Shown: piece after piece, positions 33,992 to 43,175 of the stretch
How positions within the stretch are numbered: position 1 is the first letter of the stretch
How the letters are laid out: each line of letters opens with the position of its first letter
NCBI RefSeq assembly: GCF_019880385.1
Contig: NZ_CP082273.1
Span: forward strand, 2,728,001 to 2,792,000
Direction of reading: 5' to 3'
Length of the DNA stretch: 64,000 nucleotides
Source of the DNA: Nocardioides coralli
Lineage (GTDB): Bacteria > Actinomycetota > Actinomycetes > Propionibacteriales > Nocardioidaceae
The notes under the pieces: generated by a model
Seen by the model: only the letters and a program-made list of their open reading frames with translations
Told to the model about the DNA's origin: nothing
Database searches by the model: none
Made by a program: the position numbers and the translations under genes

Positions 33992-34747
33992 TCACTCCGG
34001 TCGGTGGGCGGGCGGCTCGGCGAGCCGGTCGTCGCGAGCCGCGACCATCAGCCGCACGGCCTCGTCGACGTCGTCGGTCACCACCAGCAGCTCGAGGTCG
34101 GACTCGGCGATCTTCCCCTCGGCCAGCACGGTGTCGCGCAGCCAGCCGAGGAGGCCCGACCAGTAGTCGACACCCATCAGCACCACCGGGAAGGAGGTGA
34201 CCTTGCGGGTCTGGACGAGGGTCAGCGCCTCGAACAGCTCGTCGAGGGTGCCGAGGCCGCCCGGCAGCACCACGAAGCCCTGGGAGTACTTGACGAACAT
34301 GGTCTTGCGGGCGAAGAAGTAGCGGAAGTTGACGCCGAGGTCGACGTACTCGTTGAGCCCGGTCTCGAAGGGCAGCTCGATCCCGAGCCCGACCGAGGTG
34401 CCTCCCGCCTCGATGGCGCCCTTGTTGGCGGCCTCCATCGCGCCGGGTCCACCGCCGGTGATCACCGCGAAGCCGGCCTCCACGAGGTCACGGCCGAGGC
34501 GCTCGGCCAACCCCCAGAACGGGTGGTCGGGCGCCGTCCGCGCCGAGCCGAAGACGGCGATCGCCGGACCCAGCTCGGCCAGCGCCCCGAACCCCTCCAC
34601 GAACTCGGCCTGGATCCGGAGCACGCGCCAGGGATCGGTGTGGACCCAGTCGCTGGGCCCCCGCGAGTCGAGCAGCCGCTGGTCGGTGGTGCCCTCGTCG
34701 ACGGCACTGCGGCGTAGGGTCACCGGGCCCTTCGACTTGCTCGTCAT
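33992..34747 (-). CDS. LOG-family (TIGR00730) Rossmann-fold protein
   Basis: This 251-residue protein has the LOG signature PGGLGTLDELFE and the upstream VITGGGPGAMEAANKGA. Characterised LOG proteins release free cytokinin or hydrolyse nucleoside monophosphates to base and ribose 5-phosphate; the Mycobacterium homologue Rv1205 makes cytokinins. ATG 34747 overlaps the stop of a 46-codon GNAT-like ORF by 4 nt (ATGA), so its translation may be coupled to that remnant. The dapE neighbourhood is conserved in relatives. Confidence 0.9.
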   Translation of the reverse strand: MTSKSKGPVTLRRSAVDEGTTDQRLLDSRGPSDWVHTDPWRVLRIQAEFVEGFGALAELGPAIAVFGSARTAPDHPFWGLAERLGRDLVEAGFAVITGGGPGAMEAANKGAIEAGGTSVGLGIELPFETGLNEYVDLGVNFRYFFARKTMFVKYSQGFVVLPGGLGTLDELFEALTLVQTRKVTSFPVVLMGVDYWSGLLGWLRDTVLAEGKIAESDLELLVVTDDVDEAVRLMVAARDDRLAEPPAHRPE

Positions 34748-34884
34748 GACGCGCTCCGTCCGTGGTCGGCCTCCCAGAGGGAGTCGGCCACCGTGCTGAC
34801 GACCTGTTCCTGCTCCGCCGTCGGCCGTACGGCGAGGACGGCGTCACGGTCGTCGTCGGTGATCTCCCGCAGCGTGATCGGCAC
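34744..34884 (-). pseudogene. Truncated GNAT acetyltransferase remnant or coupled leader ORF
   Basis: A 46-codon ORF starts at GTG 34884 and reads VPITLREITDDDRDAVLAVR, typical of the first strand and helix of GNAT acetyltransferases. It then runs out at residue 46, where a full GNAT would have over 100 more residues. A TAGCGT hexamer lies 6 nt upstream of the GTG, so it still has its promoter and start. Its stop overlaps the LOG start (ATGA). It probably survives as the translated leader of the LOG gene after losing the acetyltransferase core. Confidence 0.55.
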
Positions 34885-34890
34885 GTGGCC

Positions 34891-34896
34891 ACGCTA
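34891..34896 (-). promoter_or_regulatory. -10 hexamer TAGCGT of the GNAT remnant-LOG unit
   Basis: Read on the minus strand, the hexamer ends 6 nt before GTG 34884. It is the only promoter candidate seen for the LOG gene. Confidence 0.45.
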
Positions 34897-34919
34897 GTCG
34901 AGGGTCGTGGTCCTCGTGG

Positions 34920-35984
34920 TCAGGGAGCGCCCAACCACGCCCGCAGCTGCCGCTCGCACCGCTCGATGTGCTCGATCGGCACGTGCTCGTCCTGCTTGTG
35001 GGCGAGCATCGGGTCGCCCGGGCCGAAGTTGACGGCCGGCACGCCGAGGGCGCTGAACCGCGAGACGTCGGTCCAGCCGAACTTGGGACCCACCTCGCCA
35101 CCGACGGCCTCGACGAAGGCCTTGGCGGCCGGACGGTCGAGGCCCGGCAGTGCCCCCGGGGCGGAGTCGGTGAGCCGGACGTCGAAGCCGGCGAACACCT
35201 CACGCACGTGCTGCTCGGCCTGCTCCACCGAGCGGTCCGGGGCGAAGCGGTAGTTGACGGCCACGACGCACTCGTCGGGGATCACGTTGCCCGCGACCCC
35301 GCCGGAGATCCAGACGGCGTTGAGGCCCTCGTGGTACTCCAGCCCGTCGATGACCGGCTTGCGCGGCTCCCAGGCGTTGAGCCGGTCGAGGATCTCGGCG
35401 GCACCGTGGATGGCGTTCACCCCGCGCCAGCTGCGGGCGGAGTGGGCGCGCTCGCCGGTGGTCCGGACGTCGACCCGCAGCGTGCCCTGGCAGCCGGCCT
35501 CGACCGAGGCGTTGGAGGGTTCCATGAGGATCGCGAAGTCGGCCTCGAGCAGCTCGGGGTGGCTCTCGGCGAGCTTGCGGAGGCCGTTGAACTCGTCGTC
35601 GATCTCCTCCGCGTCGTACAGCACGAACGTCAGGTCGCGGTTGGGCTCGGGCACCGTGGCGGCGAGCCGCAGGATGACCGCGTCACCGGACTTCATGTCG
35701 CAGGTGCCGAGCCCGTGGAGCAGGCCGCCCTCGCGCCGGACCGGCAGGTTGCCGTTGACCGGCACCGTGTCGAGGTGACCGGCCAGCACGACCCGTTCGC
35801 CACGGCCGAGGTCGGTCCGCGCCACCACGGTGTGGCCGTGGCGGCTGACGGTGAGGTGGGGCAGCGTCCGCAGCGCGCTCTCGACCGCGTCGGCGATCGC
35901 CTGCTCGTTCTGGCTCACCGACTCGATGTCGACCAGCTGCTCGGTGAGCGACACCGCGTCGGCGGTCAGGTCCAGCGTCGTCAT
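34920..35984 (-). CDS. dapE: Succinyl-diaminopimelate desuccinylase
   Basis: The 354-residue M20 enzyme hydrolyses N-succinyl-LL-DAP to succinate and LL-DAP in lysine and cell-wall synthesis. Zinc-site motifs are AGHLDTVP, GTCDMKSGDA, YDAEEID (catalytic Glu) and a late AHKQDEHV. I chose ATG 35984 because GGAG lies about 7 nt upstream; ATG 35993 would add three residues. dapD and dapC are encoded at 40.9 and 43.2 kb. dapE lies 27 nt past ileS on the same strand and may be read through from it. Confidence 0.93.
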   Translation of the reverse strand: MTTLDLTADAVSLTEQLVDIESVSQNEQAIADAVESALRTLPHLTVSRHGHTVVARTDLGRGERVVLAGHLDTVPVNGNLPVRREGGLLHGLGTCDMKSGDAVILRLAATVPEPNRDLTFVLYDAEEIDDEFNGLRKLAESHPELLEADFAILMEPSNASVEAGCQGTLRVDVRTTGERAHSARSWRGVNAIHGAAEILDRLNAWEPRKPVIDGLEYHEGLNAVWISGGVAGNVIPDECVVAVNYRFAPDRSVEQAEQHVREVFAGFDVRLTDSAPGALPGLDRPAAKAFVEAVGGEVGPKFGWTDVSRFSALGVPAVNFGPGDPMLAHKQDEHVPIEHIERCERQLRAWLGAP

Positions 35985-36011
35985 GGGCTCCATCCAATCA
36001 GCGGCGGCGAC

Positions 36012-39000
36012 TCAGGCCCGGGCGACCCGGACGTCGACCTCGGCGGCGTCCTCGAACGCCACGGAGGTCGCGAGCGTCTCCTCGGCGATCAGCTGCTCGT
36101 GGGCGCGGGCGGCCTCGAGCACCTCGACGGGCCCGGCGATCGTCAGCGCGATCCGGTCCGCCACGTCGAGGTCGGCGTCACGCCGGGCCTGCTGCACCGC
36201 GCGGACCAGGTCGCGCGCCGTGCCCTCGGCCTCCAGCTCCGGCGTCGTGGCGGTGTCGAGCACCACGAAGCCGCCGCGCGGCAGCACCGCGGTGGCCGTG
36301 CCGCTCGCGGCGTCACCGGCCACGGTCTCGAGGGTGAACTCGCTGTCGGCGAGCTCGACGTCACCGCAGACCACGGTCCCGTCGTCGCGCACCGACCAGT
36401 CCCCCGACTTCGAGGCCTTGATGACCTGCTGCACGTCGCGTCCCAGCCGCGGCCCGGCGGCGCGGGCGTTGACCGTGAGCCGCTGCTCGACGGCGTACGC
36501 CGCCGCCTCCTCGGACCCGGCCTGCACCAGCCGCACCTGCTTGACGTTGAGCTCGTCGGCCAGCAGCGACTCGAACCCGGCCAGCGCCGAGGCGTCGTCG
36601 AGCACGGCGGTGAGCGACGCCAGCGGCAGCCGGGTCCGCAGGCCGTGGGCCTTGCGCAGCGCGAGCCCGGCCGAGGCCGCGTCGCGGACCTCGTCCATGG
36701 CGGCGACCAGCCCCGCGTCGTCGGGGAGCACGGCCGGGTCGGGGTAGTCGGCGAGGTGCACCGACCGCTCCCCCGTCAGCCCGCGCCAGACCTCCTCGGT
36801 CGTGAGCGGCAGCAGCGGGGCGGCGGCCCGGCACACGGCCTCGAGCACCGTGTAGAGCGTGTCGAAGGCGTCGACGTCCTCGCTCCAGAACCGGTCGCGG
36901 GACCGGCGGATGTACCAGTTGGTCAGCACCTCGAGGAAGCCACGCGTGGAGTCGCACGCGTTGGCGACCTCGAAGGCGTCGAGCTGCCGGGTCATCGCGT
37001 CGACGTACTCCCGCAGCTTGGCGAGGATGTACCGGTCCATGACGTGCCCCGAGTCGGTCCGGAGCGTGGCGTCGTGGCCCGCACCGCCGTTCGCGGCGTT
37101 GGCGTAGAGCGCGAAGAAGTACCAGCTGTTCCACAACGGGATCAGCACCTGCCGGACGGACTCACGGATGCCGCGCTCGGTCACGACGAGGTTGCCGCCG
37201 CGCAGGATCGGACTGGACATGAGGAACCAGCGCATGGCGTCGGCGCCGTCGCGGTCGAAGACCTCGTAGACGTTGGGGTAGTTGCGCAGGCTCTTCGACA
37301 TCTTGTTGCCGTCGGAGCCGAGCACGATGCCGTGGCTGACGCAGGTCTCGAACGCCGGCTTGTCGAAGAGCGCGGCCGCCAGCACGTGCATCGTGTAGAA
37401 CCAGCCGCGGGTCTGGCCGATGTACTCGACGATGAAGTCCCCCGGGTAGTGGTCCTCGAACCAGTCGGCGTTCTCGAACGGGTAGTGCACCTGGGCGAAC
37501 GGCATCGACCCCGACTCGAACCAGCAGTCGAAGACGTCGGTGACGCGACGCATGGTCGACTTCCCGGTGGGGTCGTCCGGGTTGGGCCGGGTCAGCTCGT
37601 CGACGAAGGGCCGGTGCAGGTCGTCCGGGCGGACGCCGAAGTCGCGCTCGATCTCGTCGAGCGAGCCGTAGACGTCGACCCGGGGGTGGGCGGGGTCGTC
37701 CGAGCGCCACACCGGGATCGGGCTGCCCCAGAACCGGTTGCGCGAGATCGACCACGGGCGGGTGTTCTCGAGCCACTTGCCGAACTGCCCGTCGCGCACG
37801 TGGTCGGGCACCCACCGGATCTCCTGGTTGAGCTCCAGCATCCGGTCGCGGATCTTGCGGGTGTCGACGAACCACGACGACACCGACATGTAGATCAGCG
37901 GCTGCCGGCAGCGCCAGCAGTGCGGGTAGGAGTGCTCGTAGCTCTCCCGGCGCAGGAGCACCGTGCCCGGGACGACGGAGCCGGTGTCGCCCGCGCCCTT
38001 CGTGGCGTTCTTGAGGTGCTCGATGATCGGCAGGTTGGCGTCGAAGACGTGCAGCCCGTCGTAGTCGGTGATCGGGAAGGTGAAGCGGCCGTCCTTGGCC
38101 ACGGCGACGGTGAGCTCGATGCCCTCCCGGTCGGTGATCACCTTGTCGTCCTCACCGTAGGCGCCGGCGCTGTGGACCAGCCCGGTGCCGTCGGCGGTCG
38201 TCACGAAGTCGGCGGCGACCACGCGGTGGGCGTTGGCGGTGCCCTCGAAGTAGGTGAACGGCGGCGCGTAGGCGCGACCCACGAGGTCGCGCCCCGAGAG
38301 CCGCTCCACGACCTTCGGCTCCTCGCCGAGCTCACGGGCGTACGCCGCGAGCCGCTCGGCGCCGAGCAGGTAGCGCTCCGTGCTGCCGGTCGGCTGGTCG
38401 GACTCCACCACGACGTACTCGATGTCTTCGCCGACCATGATCAGCAGGTTGGACGGGAGGGTCCACGGCGTGGTCGTCCAGACGAGCGCGATCTCGCCGG
38501 TCTCCAGCCGCATGCCGACCGTGACCGCGGGGTCCTGGCGGTTCTGGTAGACGTCCTCGTCCATGCGCAGCTCGTGGTTGGACAGCGGCGTCTCGTCGTT
38601 CCAGCAGTAGGGCAGCACCCGGAAGTCCTCGTAGACGAGGCCCTTGTCGTAGAGCTGCTTGAAGGCCCAGAGCACCGACTCCATGAAGTCGAGGTCGAGG
38701 GTCTTGTAGTCGTTGTCGAAGTCGACCCAGCGCGCCTGCCGGGTGACGTAGTCGCGCCACTCCTCGGTGTAGGCGAGGACCGAGCTGCGGCAGGCCTTGT
38801 TGAAGCCCTCGATGCCGAGGTCGACGATCTCCTGGGTGGTCTTCATGCCGAGCTGGCTCATCGCCTCGAGCTCGGCGGGCAGGCCGTGGGTGTCCCAGCC
38901 GAAGCGGCGCTCGACGCGCTGGCCGCGCATGGTGCGGTAGCGCGGGATCAGGTCCTTGACGTAGCCGGTGAGCAGGTGGCCGTAGTGCGGCAACCCGTTG

Positions 39001-39209
39001 GCGAACGGCGGGCCGTCGTAGAAGACGAACTCGTTCGCGCCGTCGTCGCCGGGCTCGCGCTGCTCGACGCTGGCCTCGAAGGTGCCGTCGGCCTTCCAGT
39101 AGGCCAGCACCCGCTCCTCGATCGCCGGGAAGTTGGGCGTGCCGGGCACGTGGCCCCGGCCGTAGTCGTGCTCCCCGGACTGACCGGTGGCGACCTTCGG
39201 ATAGGTCAT
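36012..39209 (-). CDS. ileS: Isoleucyl-tRNA synthetase
   Basis: The 1065-residue enzyme charges tRNA-Ile. The HIGH motif appears as PHYGHLL near residue 70 and the KMSKS loop as [13 protein letters not shown] around 645; between them are the CP1 editing domain residues. The length and sequence fit the long, eukaryote-like class found in Actinobacteria, a class often less sensitive to mupirocin. ATG 39209 has AGGAGAG 7 nt upstream. The leader contains a T-box riboswitch, so expression should rise when uncharged tRNA-Ile accumulates. Confidence 0.96.
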   Translation of the reverse strand: MTYPKVATGQSGEHDYGRGHVPGTPNFPAIEERVLAYWKADGTFEASVEQREPGDDGANEFVFYDGPPFANGLPHYGHLLTGYVKDLIPRYRTMRGQRVERRFGWDTHGLPAELEAMSQLGMKTTQEIVDLGIEGFNKACRSSVLAYTEEWRDYVTRQARWVDFDNDYKTLDLDFMESVLWAFKQLYDKGLVYEDFRVLPYCWNDETPLSNHELRMDEDVYQNRQDPAVTVGMRLETGEIALVWTTTPWTLPSNLLIMVGEDIEYVVVESDQPTGSTERYLLGAERLAAYARELGEEPKVVERLSGRDLVGRAYAPPFTYFEGTANAHRVVAADFVTTADGTGLVHSAGAYGEDDKVITDREGIELTVAVAKDGRFTFPITDYDGLHVFDANLPIIEHLKNATKGAGDTGSVVPGTVLLRRESYEHSYPHCWRCRQPLIYMSVSSWFVDTRKIRDRMLELNQEIRWVPDHVRDGQFGKWLENTRPWSISRNRFWGSPIPVWRSDDPAHPRVDVYGSLDEIERDFGVRPDDLHRPFVDELTRPNPDDPTGKSTMRRVTDVFDCWFESGSMPFAQVHYPFENADWFEDHYPGDFIVEYIGQTRGWFYTMHVLAAALFDKPAFETCVSHGIVLGSDGNKMSKSLRNYPNVYEVFDRDGADAMRWFLMSSPILRGGNLVVTERGIRESVRQVLIPLWNSWYFFALYANAANGGAGHDATLRTDSGHVMDRYILAKLREYVDAMTRQLDAFEVANACDSTRGFLEVLTNWYIRRSRDRFWSEDVDAFDTLYTVLEAVCRAAAPLLPLTTEEVWRGLTGERSVHLADYPDPAVLPDDAGLVAAMDEVRDAASAGLALRKAHGLRTRLPLASLTAVLDDASALAGFESLLADELNVKQVRLVQAGSEEAAAYAVEQRLTVNARAAGPRLGRDVQQVIKASKSGDWSVRDDGTVVCGDVELADSEFTLETVAGDAASGTATAVLPRGGFVVLDTATTPELEAEGTARDLVRAVQQARRDADLDVADRIALTIAGPVEVLEAARAHEQLIAEETLATSVAFEDAAEVDVRVARA

Positions 39210-39211
39210 CG

Positions 39212-39416
39212 GCGGCTCTCCTGCGGTACGTCGTGCTCTCGGTCCTGGCTGCCGAGGACGACCCCGTCGCCGGGACCGCGGTACCACCTCGCTTGCCCCG
39301 CTCGCGCGGGACCGCTCGTCGACGGCTGTGACGGGCCTACCCGTCCGGGTCTAGTGAGTCCCTGGCGGGACCGTTCTTCCGGAGGCTCGCCGCTGATGAC
39401 GGCTCGGACGCCTGTG
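39212..39416 (-). promoter_or_regulatory. ileS T-box riboswitch leader
   Basis: The minus-strand leader carries the T-box core AGGTGGTACCGCG (within 39277-39289), which pairs with the tRNA 3' end. An isoleucine specifier ATC lies at 39397-39395 inside a short Stem I ending GGCGAGCC...GGAAGAA, and the ACTAGACC and AGGCCCGTCACAGCC segments are typical of actinobacterial ileS T-boxes. No terminator stem with a U-run is seen before the AGGAGAG site, so control is probably translational, by hiding or freeing the ribosome site. Boundaries are approximate. Confidence 0.88.
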
Positions 39417-39422
39417 GCGCCC

Positions 39423-39428
39423 AGCGTA
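39423..39428 (-). promoter_or_regulatory. Candidate -10 (TACGCT) for the ileS T-box transcript
   Basis: TACGCT on the minus strand lies just upstream of the T-box Stem I. A TTGGCG hexamer 19 nt further upstream could be a -35. The transcript would start near 39415. Confidence 0.4.
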
Positions 39429-39478
39429 CGGCGCCGCTCGGCGTCTCCGCCAATCCGTTGGGTGGTGGGGGCGCGGGA

Positions 39479-39537
39479 TAGTCCCTCACGAAACGGTGGC
39501 TGATCGGGAGGTTCGGGAGCCGTTTCGTGAGGGACTA
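39479..39537. repeat. Perfect 18-bp inverted repeat between ileS and the Nudix-APH gene
   Basis: TAGTCCCTCACGAAACGG (39479-39496) is exactly complementary to 39520-39537, separated by a 23-nt loop. It sits between two divergent genes, so an ordinary terminator is not expected there. I saw no second copy in the window. It may be a REP-like element or a regulatory site for the Nudix-APH gene, whose start lies 28 nt further on. Confidence 0.8.
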
Positions 39538-39565
39538 CCGTCCTCGGCGTGACGGAGAGCGGCCA

Positions 39566-40840
39566 GTGACCGAGCTCGTCCAGCTGTACGACGCCGACGG
39601 CGACCCGGCCGGGACGGCCGACCGCGCGCGGGTTCGGGCGGAGAACCTGACCCACGCCGCGACGGCCGTGGTGGTCCGGGACCCGTGGGGGCGGGTCCAC
39701 GTCCACCGGCGTACGGACACCAAGGACGTCTACCCCGGGCGCCACGACTTCGCCGCCGGTGGCGTCGTGGCCGCCGGCGAGGAACCCCGGGCGGCCGCCG
39801 CCCGCGAGCTGGCCGAGGAGCTCGGCATCACCGGGGTGACGCTCGAGCCGGTCGGCGTCGCCCACTACGGCGACGACCACACCGACTACTGGGGCCACTG
39901 CTTCACCACGACCTGGGGCGGCGAGGTGACGCTGCAGCCCGAGGAGGTCGCATGGGGTGACTGGTGGCCGCTCGACCGGCTGGTGGCCGCGATCGACGAC
40001 GACCCCGAAGCGTGGACGCCGGACACCGCAGCGCTGCTGGGTGGCTGGCTGCGCGCCCGGGTGGCCGAGCGTCAGGACGTCGAGGAGCAGGGCTGGGACA
40101 GCCACACCGAGCTGGTCGAGGGCCGCTGGATCGACCGGACGCCGCGGCGCCCCGAGGTGGTCCCCGCCCTGACTGCCGAGGCCGCGCTGCTCCCCCGCCT
40201 CGCCCCTCGGCTGCCGCTCGCGGTCCCCGTGCCGCTCGCGCTCGGCGGCACGCCACCCCGGTTCCGCCACGAGCGGGTCCCGGGCCGCCCCGTCCGGCCC
40301 GACCGGCTCACGGCGGACGACGGCCGGCGGCTCGGTCACTTCCTCCGCGTGCTCCACGACACCCCGGCCGAGCTCTGGGCCAGCACCGGGCTGGGCCGGG
40401 ACACGGCGCTCCTCCCCGAGCTCGACGCCATGGTCGACCAGGTCGTCCCGCTGCTGCCCGCCGACCTCCGCGACGCCGGGTCCGCTCTCCTCGCCCGGCT
40501 GCGGGAGGCGGCCCACCGCAGCGTGCTCCGGCACGGCGACGTCGGCCCCTCCCACCTGCTGACGACGGACGGGCGCCTCACGGGTGTCATCGACTGGACC
40601 GACGCGGCCCTCGGCGACCCCGCCCTCGACCTGGCCTGGGCGGTGCACGGCACGCCGCAGCGGTTCGCCGATGCACTCGTGTCGACGTACGGCGCGACCC
40701 CGGCGGAGCTGGCCCGCGGCCGCGACTGGCACCTGCTCGGCCCCTGGTGGGAGGTCCAGCACGGCCTGGCCCACGACTCCCCGGACCACGTCGACTCCGG
40801 CCTGGCCGGGGCCGTCGAGCGGCTGCGGGCGACTCCGTAG
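39566..40840 (+). CDS. Nudix hydrolase-aminoglycoside phosphotransferase (APH) fusion
   Basis: This 424-residue protein joins two enzymes. Residues 1 to about 165 form a Nudix hydrolase with a perfect Nudix box (G-x5-E-x7-REL-x-EELGI, about residues 66-88). Residues from about 195 form an APH/choline-kinase-like domain with the catalytic loop HGDVGPSHLL, then IDWTDAALGDPALDLAW with the metal Asp. It could hydrolyse a nucleotide-linked compound and phosphorylate a small alcohol; real substrates are unknown. GTG 39566 has GGAGAG upstream. Its TAG stop forms part of the dapD -10 hexamer. Confidence 0.85.
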   Translation: MTELVQLYDADGDPAGTADRARVRAENLTHAATAVVVRDPWGRVHVHRRTDTKDVYPGRHDFAAGGVVAAGEEPRAAAARELAEELGITGVTLEPVGVAHYGDDHTDYWGHCFTTTWGGEVTLQPEEVAWGDWWPLDRLVAAIDDDPEAWTPDTAALLGGWLRARVAERQDVEEQGWDSHTELVEGRWIDRTPRRPEVVPALTAEAALLPRLAPRLPLAVPVPLALGGTPPRFRHERVPGRPVRPDRLTADDGRRLGHFLRVLHDTPAELWASTGLGRDTALLPELDAMVDQVVPLLPADLRDAGSALLARLREAAHRSVLRHGDVGPSHLLTTDGRLTGVIDWTDAALGDPALDLAWAVHGTPQRFADALVSTYGATPAELARGRDWHLLGPWWEVQHGLAHDSPDHVDSGLAGAVERLRATP

Positions 40841-40843
40841 GCT
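40838..40843 (+). promoter_or_regulatory. -10 hexamer TAGGCT of dapD
   Basis: The hexamer uses the TAG stop codon of the preceding gene as its first three bases and ends 6 nt before GTG 40850, predicting a leaderless dapD transcript. Confidence 0.5.
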
Positions 40844-40849
40844 TGCCCC

Positions 40850-41797
40850 GTGACCGACGCACCGACCTCCGCCTGGGGCCACGGCCTCACCACCCTCGAC
40901 GCCGACGGGACCGTCCTCGACGTCTGGTTCCCCTCCCCCGCGCTGGGCGACCCCGCCGACGGCGACGCCCCCGCTGAGCTGACCGCTCTCGAGGGCAAGG
41001 ACGAGCTCCGCGCCGTGGTCCGTGAGGTACGCCGGGTCGTCGTGACCGACCTGCAGTCCGCGCCGGCCACGACCGAGGACGCCTGGCTGCGGCTGCACCT
41101 GCTGTCGACCCGCCTGGTGCGTCCCCACGACATCTCGGTCGAGGGGATCTTCGGCCAGCTCACGAACGTGGTGTGGACCAGCGCCGGCCCCTGTGCCGTG
41201 AAGGACTTCGAGACGACCCGCGCCCGGCTGCGGGCGGCCGGCCAGCAGGTCAGCGTCTTCGGCGTCGACAAGTTCCCCCGGCTGACCGACTACGTGATCC
41301 CCACCGGCGTCCGCATCGCCGACGCCGACCGGGTCCGGCTCGGTGCCCACCTCGCTGAGGGCACGACGGTCATGCACGAGGGCTTCGTCAACTTCAACGC
41401 CGGCACGCTGGGCGCCTCGATGGTGGAGGGCCGCATCTCGGCCGGGGTCCTCGTGGGCGACGGGTCCGACGTCGGGGGCGGTGCCTCGATCATGGGGACC
41501 CTGTCGGGGGGCGGCAAGGAGGTCATCTCGGTCGGCGAGCGGTGCCTGATCGGGGCGAACGCCGGCATCGGCATCTCGCTCGGCGACGACTGCGTGGTCG
41601 AGGCAGGCTGCTACGTGACGGCAGGCACCAAGGTCACCGTCACCGACATGGACAACAAGCCGAAGGTGGTCAAGGCGGCCACGCTCTCGGGCGCCAGCAA
41701 CGTCCTGTTCCGGCGCAACTCGGTGACCGGCGCCATCGAGGCCGTGCCGTGGCAGGGCGAGGGCATCGCGCTCAACGCCGCGCTGCACGCCAATTGA
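40850..41797 (+). CDS. dapD: Tetrahydrodipicolinate N-succinyltransferase
   Basis: The 315-residue enzyme adds succinyl from succinyl-CoA to tetrahydrodipicolinate in the DAP/lysine pathway. The central part is a left-handed beta-helix with hexapeptide repeats (for example [20 protein letters not shown] and [15 protein letters not shown], each part of a longer run), and the N-terminal domain is the actinobacterial form. It acts before DapC (43.2 kb) and DapE (34.9 kb). GTG 40850 follows a TAGGCT hexamer by 6 nt. The next gene starts at TTG inside its last codons. Confidence 0.94.
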   Translation: MTDAPTSAWGHGLTTLDADGTVLDVWFPSPALGDPADGDAPAELTALEGKDELRAVVREVRRVVVTDLQSAPATTEDAWLRLHLLSTRLVRPHDISVEGIFGQLTNVVWTSAGPCAVKDFETTRARLRAAGQQVSVFGVDKFPRLTDYVIPTGVRIADADRVRLGAHLAEGTTVMHEGFVNFNAGTLGASMVEGRISAGVLVGDGSDVGGGASIMGTLSGGGKEVISVGERCLIGANAGIGISLGDDCVVEAGCYVTAGTKVTVTDMDNKPKVVKAATLSGASNVLFRRNSVTGAIEAVPWQGEGIALNAALHAN

Positions 41798-42759
41798 GGA
41801 GGCTCTGGGCCATCGGCGCCGTGGTGGCGCTGGTGGCCGTCGGCGTCGTGGTCTGGCGGGTGCTGCCCGAGGGCGCGAACCCGTTCCGGGCCGACAGCTG
41901 CACCGCCACGGTCCAGGGCCGCAGCGTCTCCCTGGAGCCCGAGCAGGCGGCCAACGCCGCGTTCATAGCCGCGGTGTCCGTGCGCCGGGGGCTGCCGGCC
42001 CGCGCCGCGACGATCGCGATCGCCACCGCGATCCAGGAGTCGAAGCTGGTCAACATCGACTACGGCGACCGTGACTCACTGGGTCTGTTCCAGCAGCGAC
42101 CCTCGCAGGGCTGGGGCACGCGCCGGCAGGTTCTCGACCCGGAGTACTCCGTCAACGCCTTCTACGACGAGCTCACGAAGGTCGACGGCTACGAGTCGAT
42201 GGAGGTCACGGACGCCGCCCAGGAGGTGCAGCGCTCCGCCTACCCCGAGGCGTACGCCGACCACGAGGCCGACGCCCGCGTGCTCGCCAGCGCGCTGACC
42301 GGCCAGTCACCTCGCGCCTTCCACTGCACCGTCACGGACCGGCCCGAGCCGGGGCCGACCAGGCTCGACGAGGCCGGTCTCACCCGCCGGGCCGCCGCCG
42401 TGCGCCGCGACCTCGAGCAGGCCTTCGGCCCCCAGTCGCTGGGCGGGTTCGCCCCTGGTGGGGTCCGCGACGGCCACATGGAGGGGTCGGCCCACTACGA
42501 GGGCCGGGCCGTCGACATCTTCTACCGGCCCGTGACCGACACCAGCAGGGCGCGGGGCTGGGCGATGGCCCACTACCTCGTCGCGCAGGCGACCCGTCTG
42601 GACATCCGGACCGTCATCTTCGACAACCGGATCTGGACCGCCGGGTGGCGATCCGACGACGGCTGGCGTCGCTACGACCCCGACACCGACGGCCGGGACG
42701 CCGCCACGGCGGCGGTGCTGGAGCACCGGGACCACGTCCACGTCGACGTACACCAATGA
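41794..42759 (+). CDS. Membrane-anchored lysozyme-like/peptidase-like two-domain protein
   Basis: The protein of about 321 residues starts with a basic MRRLW and one transmembrane helix (about 5-22), so the rest lies outside. Residues about 55-110 hold a lysozyme-like motif with a catalytic-type Glu in AIQESKLVN and a [20 protein letters not shown] segment. Residues from about 200 contain [16 protein letters not shown] and [10 protein letters not shown], resembling the D-Ala-D-Ala peptidase-like ARB-07466 C-terminal domain. A peptidoglycan-related role is likely but unproven. TTG 41794 overlaps the dapD stop (TTGA). The GAGGAGG that follows is inside the coding region, so a later GTG such as 41821 is possible. 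Confidence 0.75.
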   Translation: MRRLWAIGAVVALVAVGVVVWRVLPEGANPFRADSCTATVQGRSVSLEPEQAANAAFIAAVSVRRGLPARAATIAIATAIQESKLVNIDYGDRDSLGLFQQRPSQGWGTRRQVLDPEYSVNAFYDELTKVDGYESMEVTDAAQEVQRSAYPEAYADHEADARVLASALTGQSPRAFHCTVTDRPEPGPTRLDEAGLTRRAAAVRRDLEQAFGPQSLGGFAPGGVRDGHMEGSAHYEGRAVDIFYRPVTDTSRARGWAMAHYLVAQATRLDIRTVIFDNRIWTAGWRSDDGWRRYDPDTDGRDAATAAVLEHRDHVHVDVHQ

Positions 42760-42853
42760 GGGGATAGCGAGGTTTTACCGTGTCGCCGCGTGTCACGGCC
42801 CGGTCCGCGTGGGACATTGGCTGCTTGGAGTGGGCATCGTCCTGGGGGGGAAC

Positions 42854-43156
42854 ATGCTGGATTCGACCGTACTGACCATCGGTACCGCGCTGCGTCGTGC
42901 GCAGGACGCCGGGCTTCCCGTCGAGGTGCTGATCCACGGTGAGTGGATCGGCGGGATGGTGCTCGGTCTCGACGGCCACGGCGCGATCCTCGACGGCGAC
43001 CACGGCGAGAGCGCCGTGATCAGGCTGCAGGACGCCTGCGCCGTCAAGGTGCACCCGGCCGAGGAGGCGCGCGGAGCCGCCGCCCCGCGCACCGGTGACT
43101 GGGACCACCGGGTCCACGTCCACCAGAGCGCCGAGCCGCTGCGCGCCCTGGGCTGA
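42854..43156 (+). CDS. Conserved small protein of unknown function near dapC
   Basis: This 100-residue protein (MLDSTVLTIGTALRRAQDAG, VEVLIHGEWIGGMVLGLDGHGAILDG) seems to be a small beta-rich soluble protein with no signal or membrane helix. I recognise no family with a function. ATG 42854 has a GGGGGG ribosome-like site 4 nt upstream and the conserved part starts there; the frame is open a further 45 nt. It is convergent with dapC, 19 nt away. Confidence 0.7.
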   Translation: MLDSTVLTIGTALRRAQDAGLPVEVLIHGEWIGGMVLGLDGHGAILDGDHGESAVIRLQDACAVKVHPAEEARGAAAPRTGDWDHRVHVHQSAEPLRALG

Positions 43157-43175
43157 GCGTCCCGCTGGGCGTCCC

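Noticed and set aside
34968-39503. A 1511-codon open frame on the plus strand
   Set aside because: It is antisense to dapE and ileS and to the T-box; the product has no recognisable motif and there is no start signal.
39206-41788. An 860-codon minus-strand frame
   Set aside because: It is antisense to the Nudix-APH and dapD genes, which have clear motifs and promoters.
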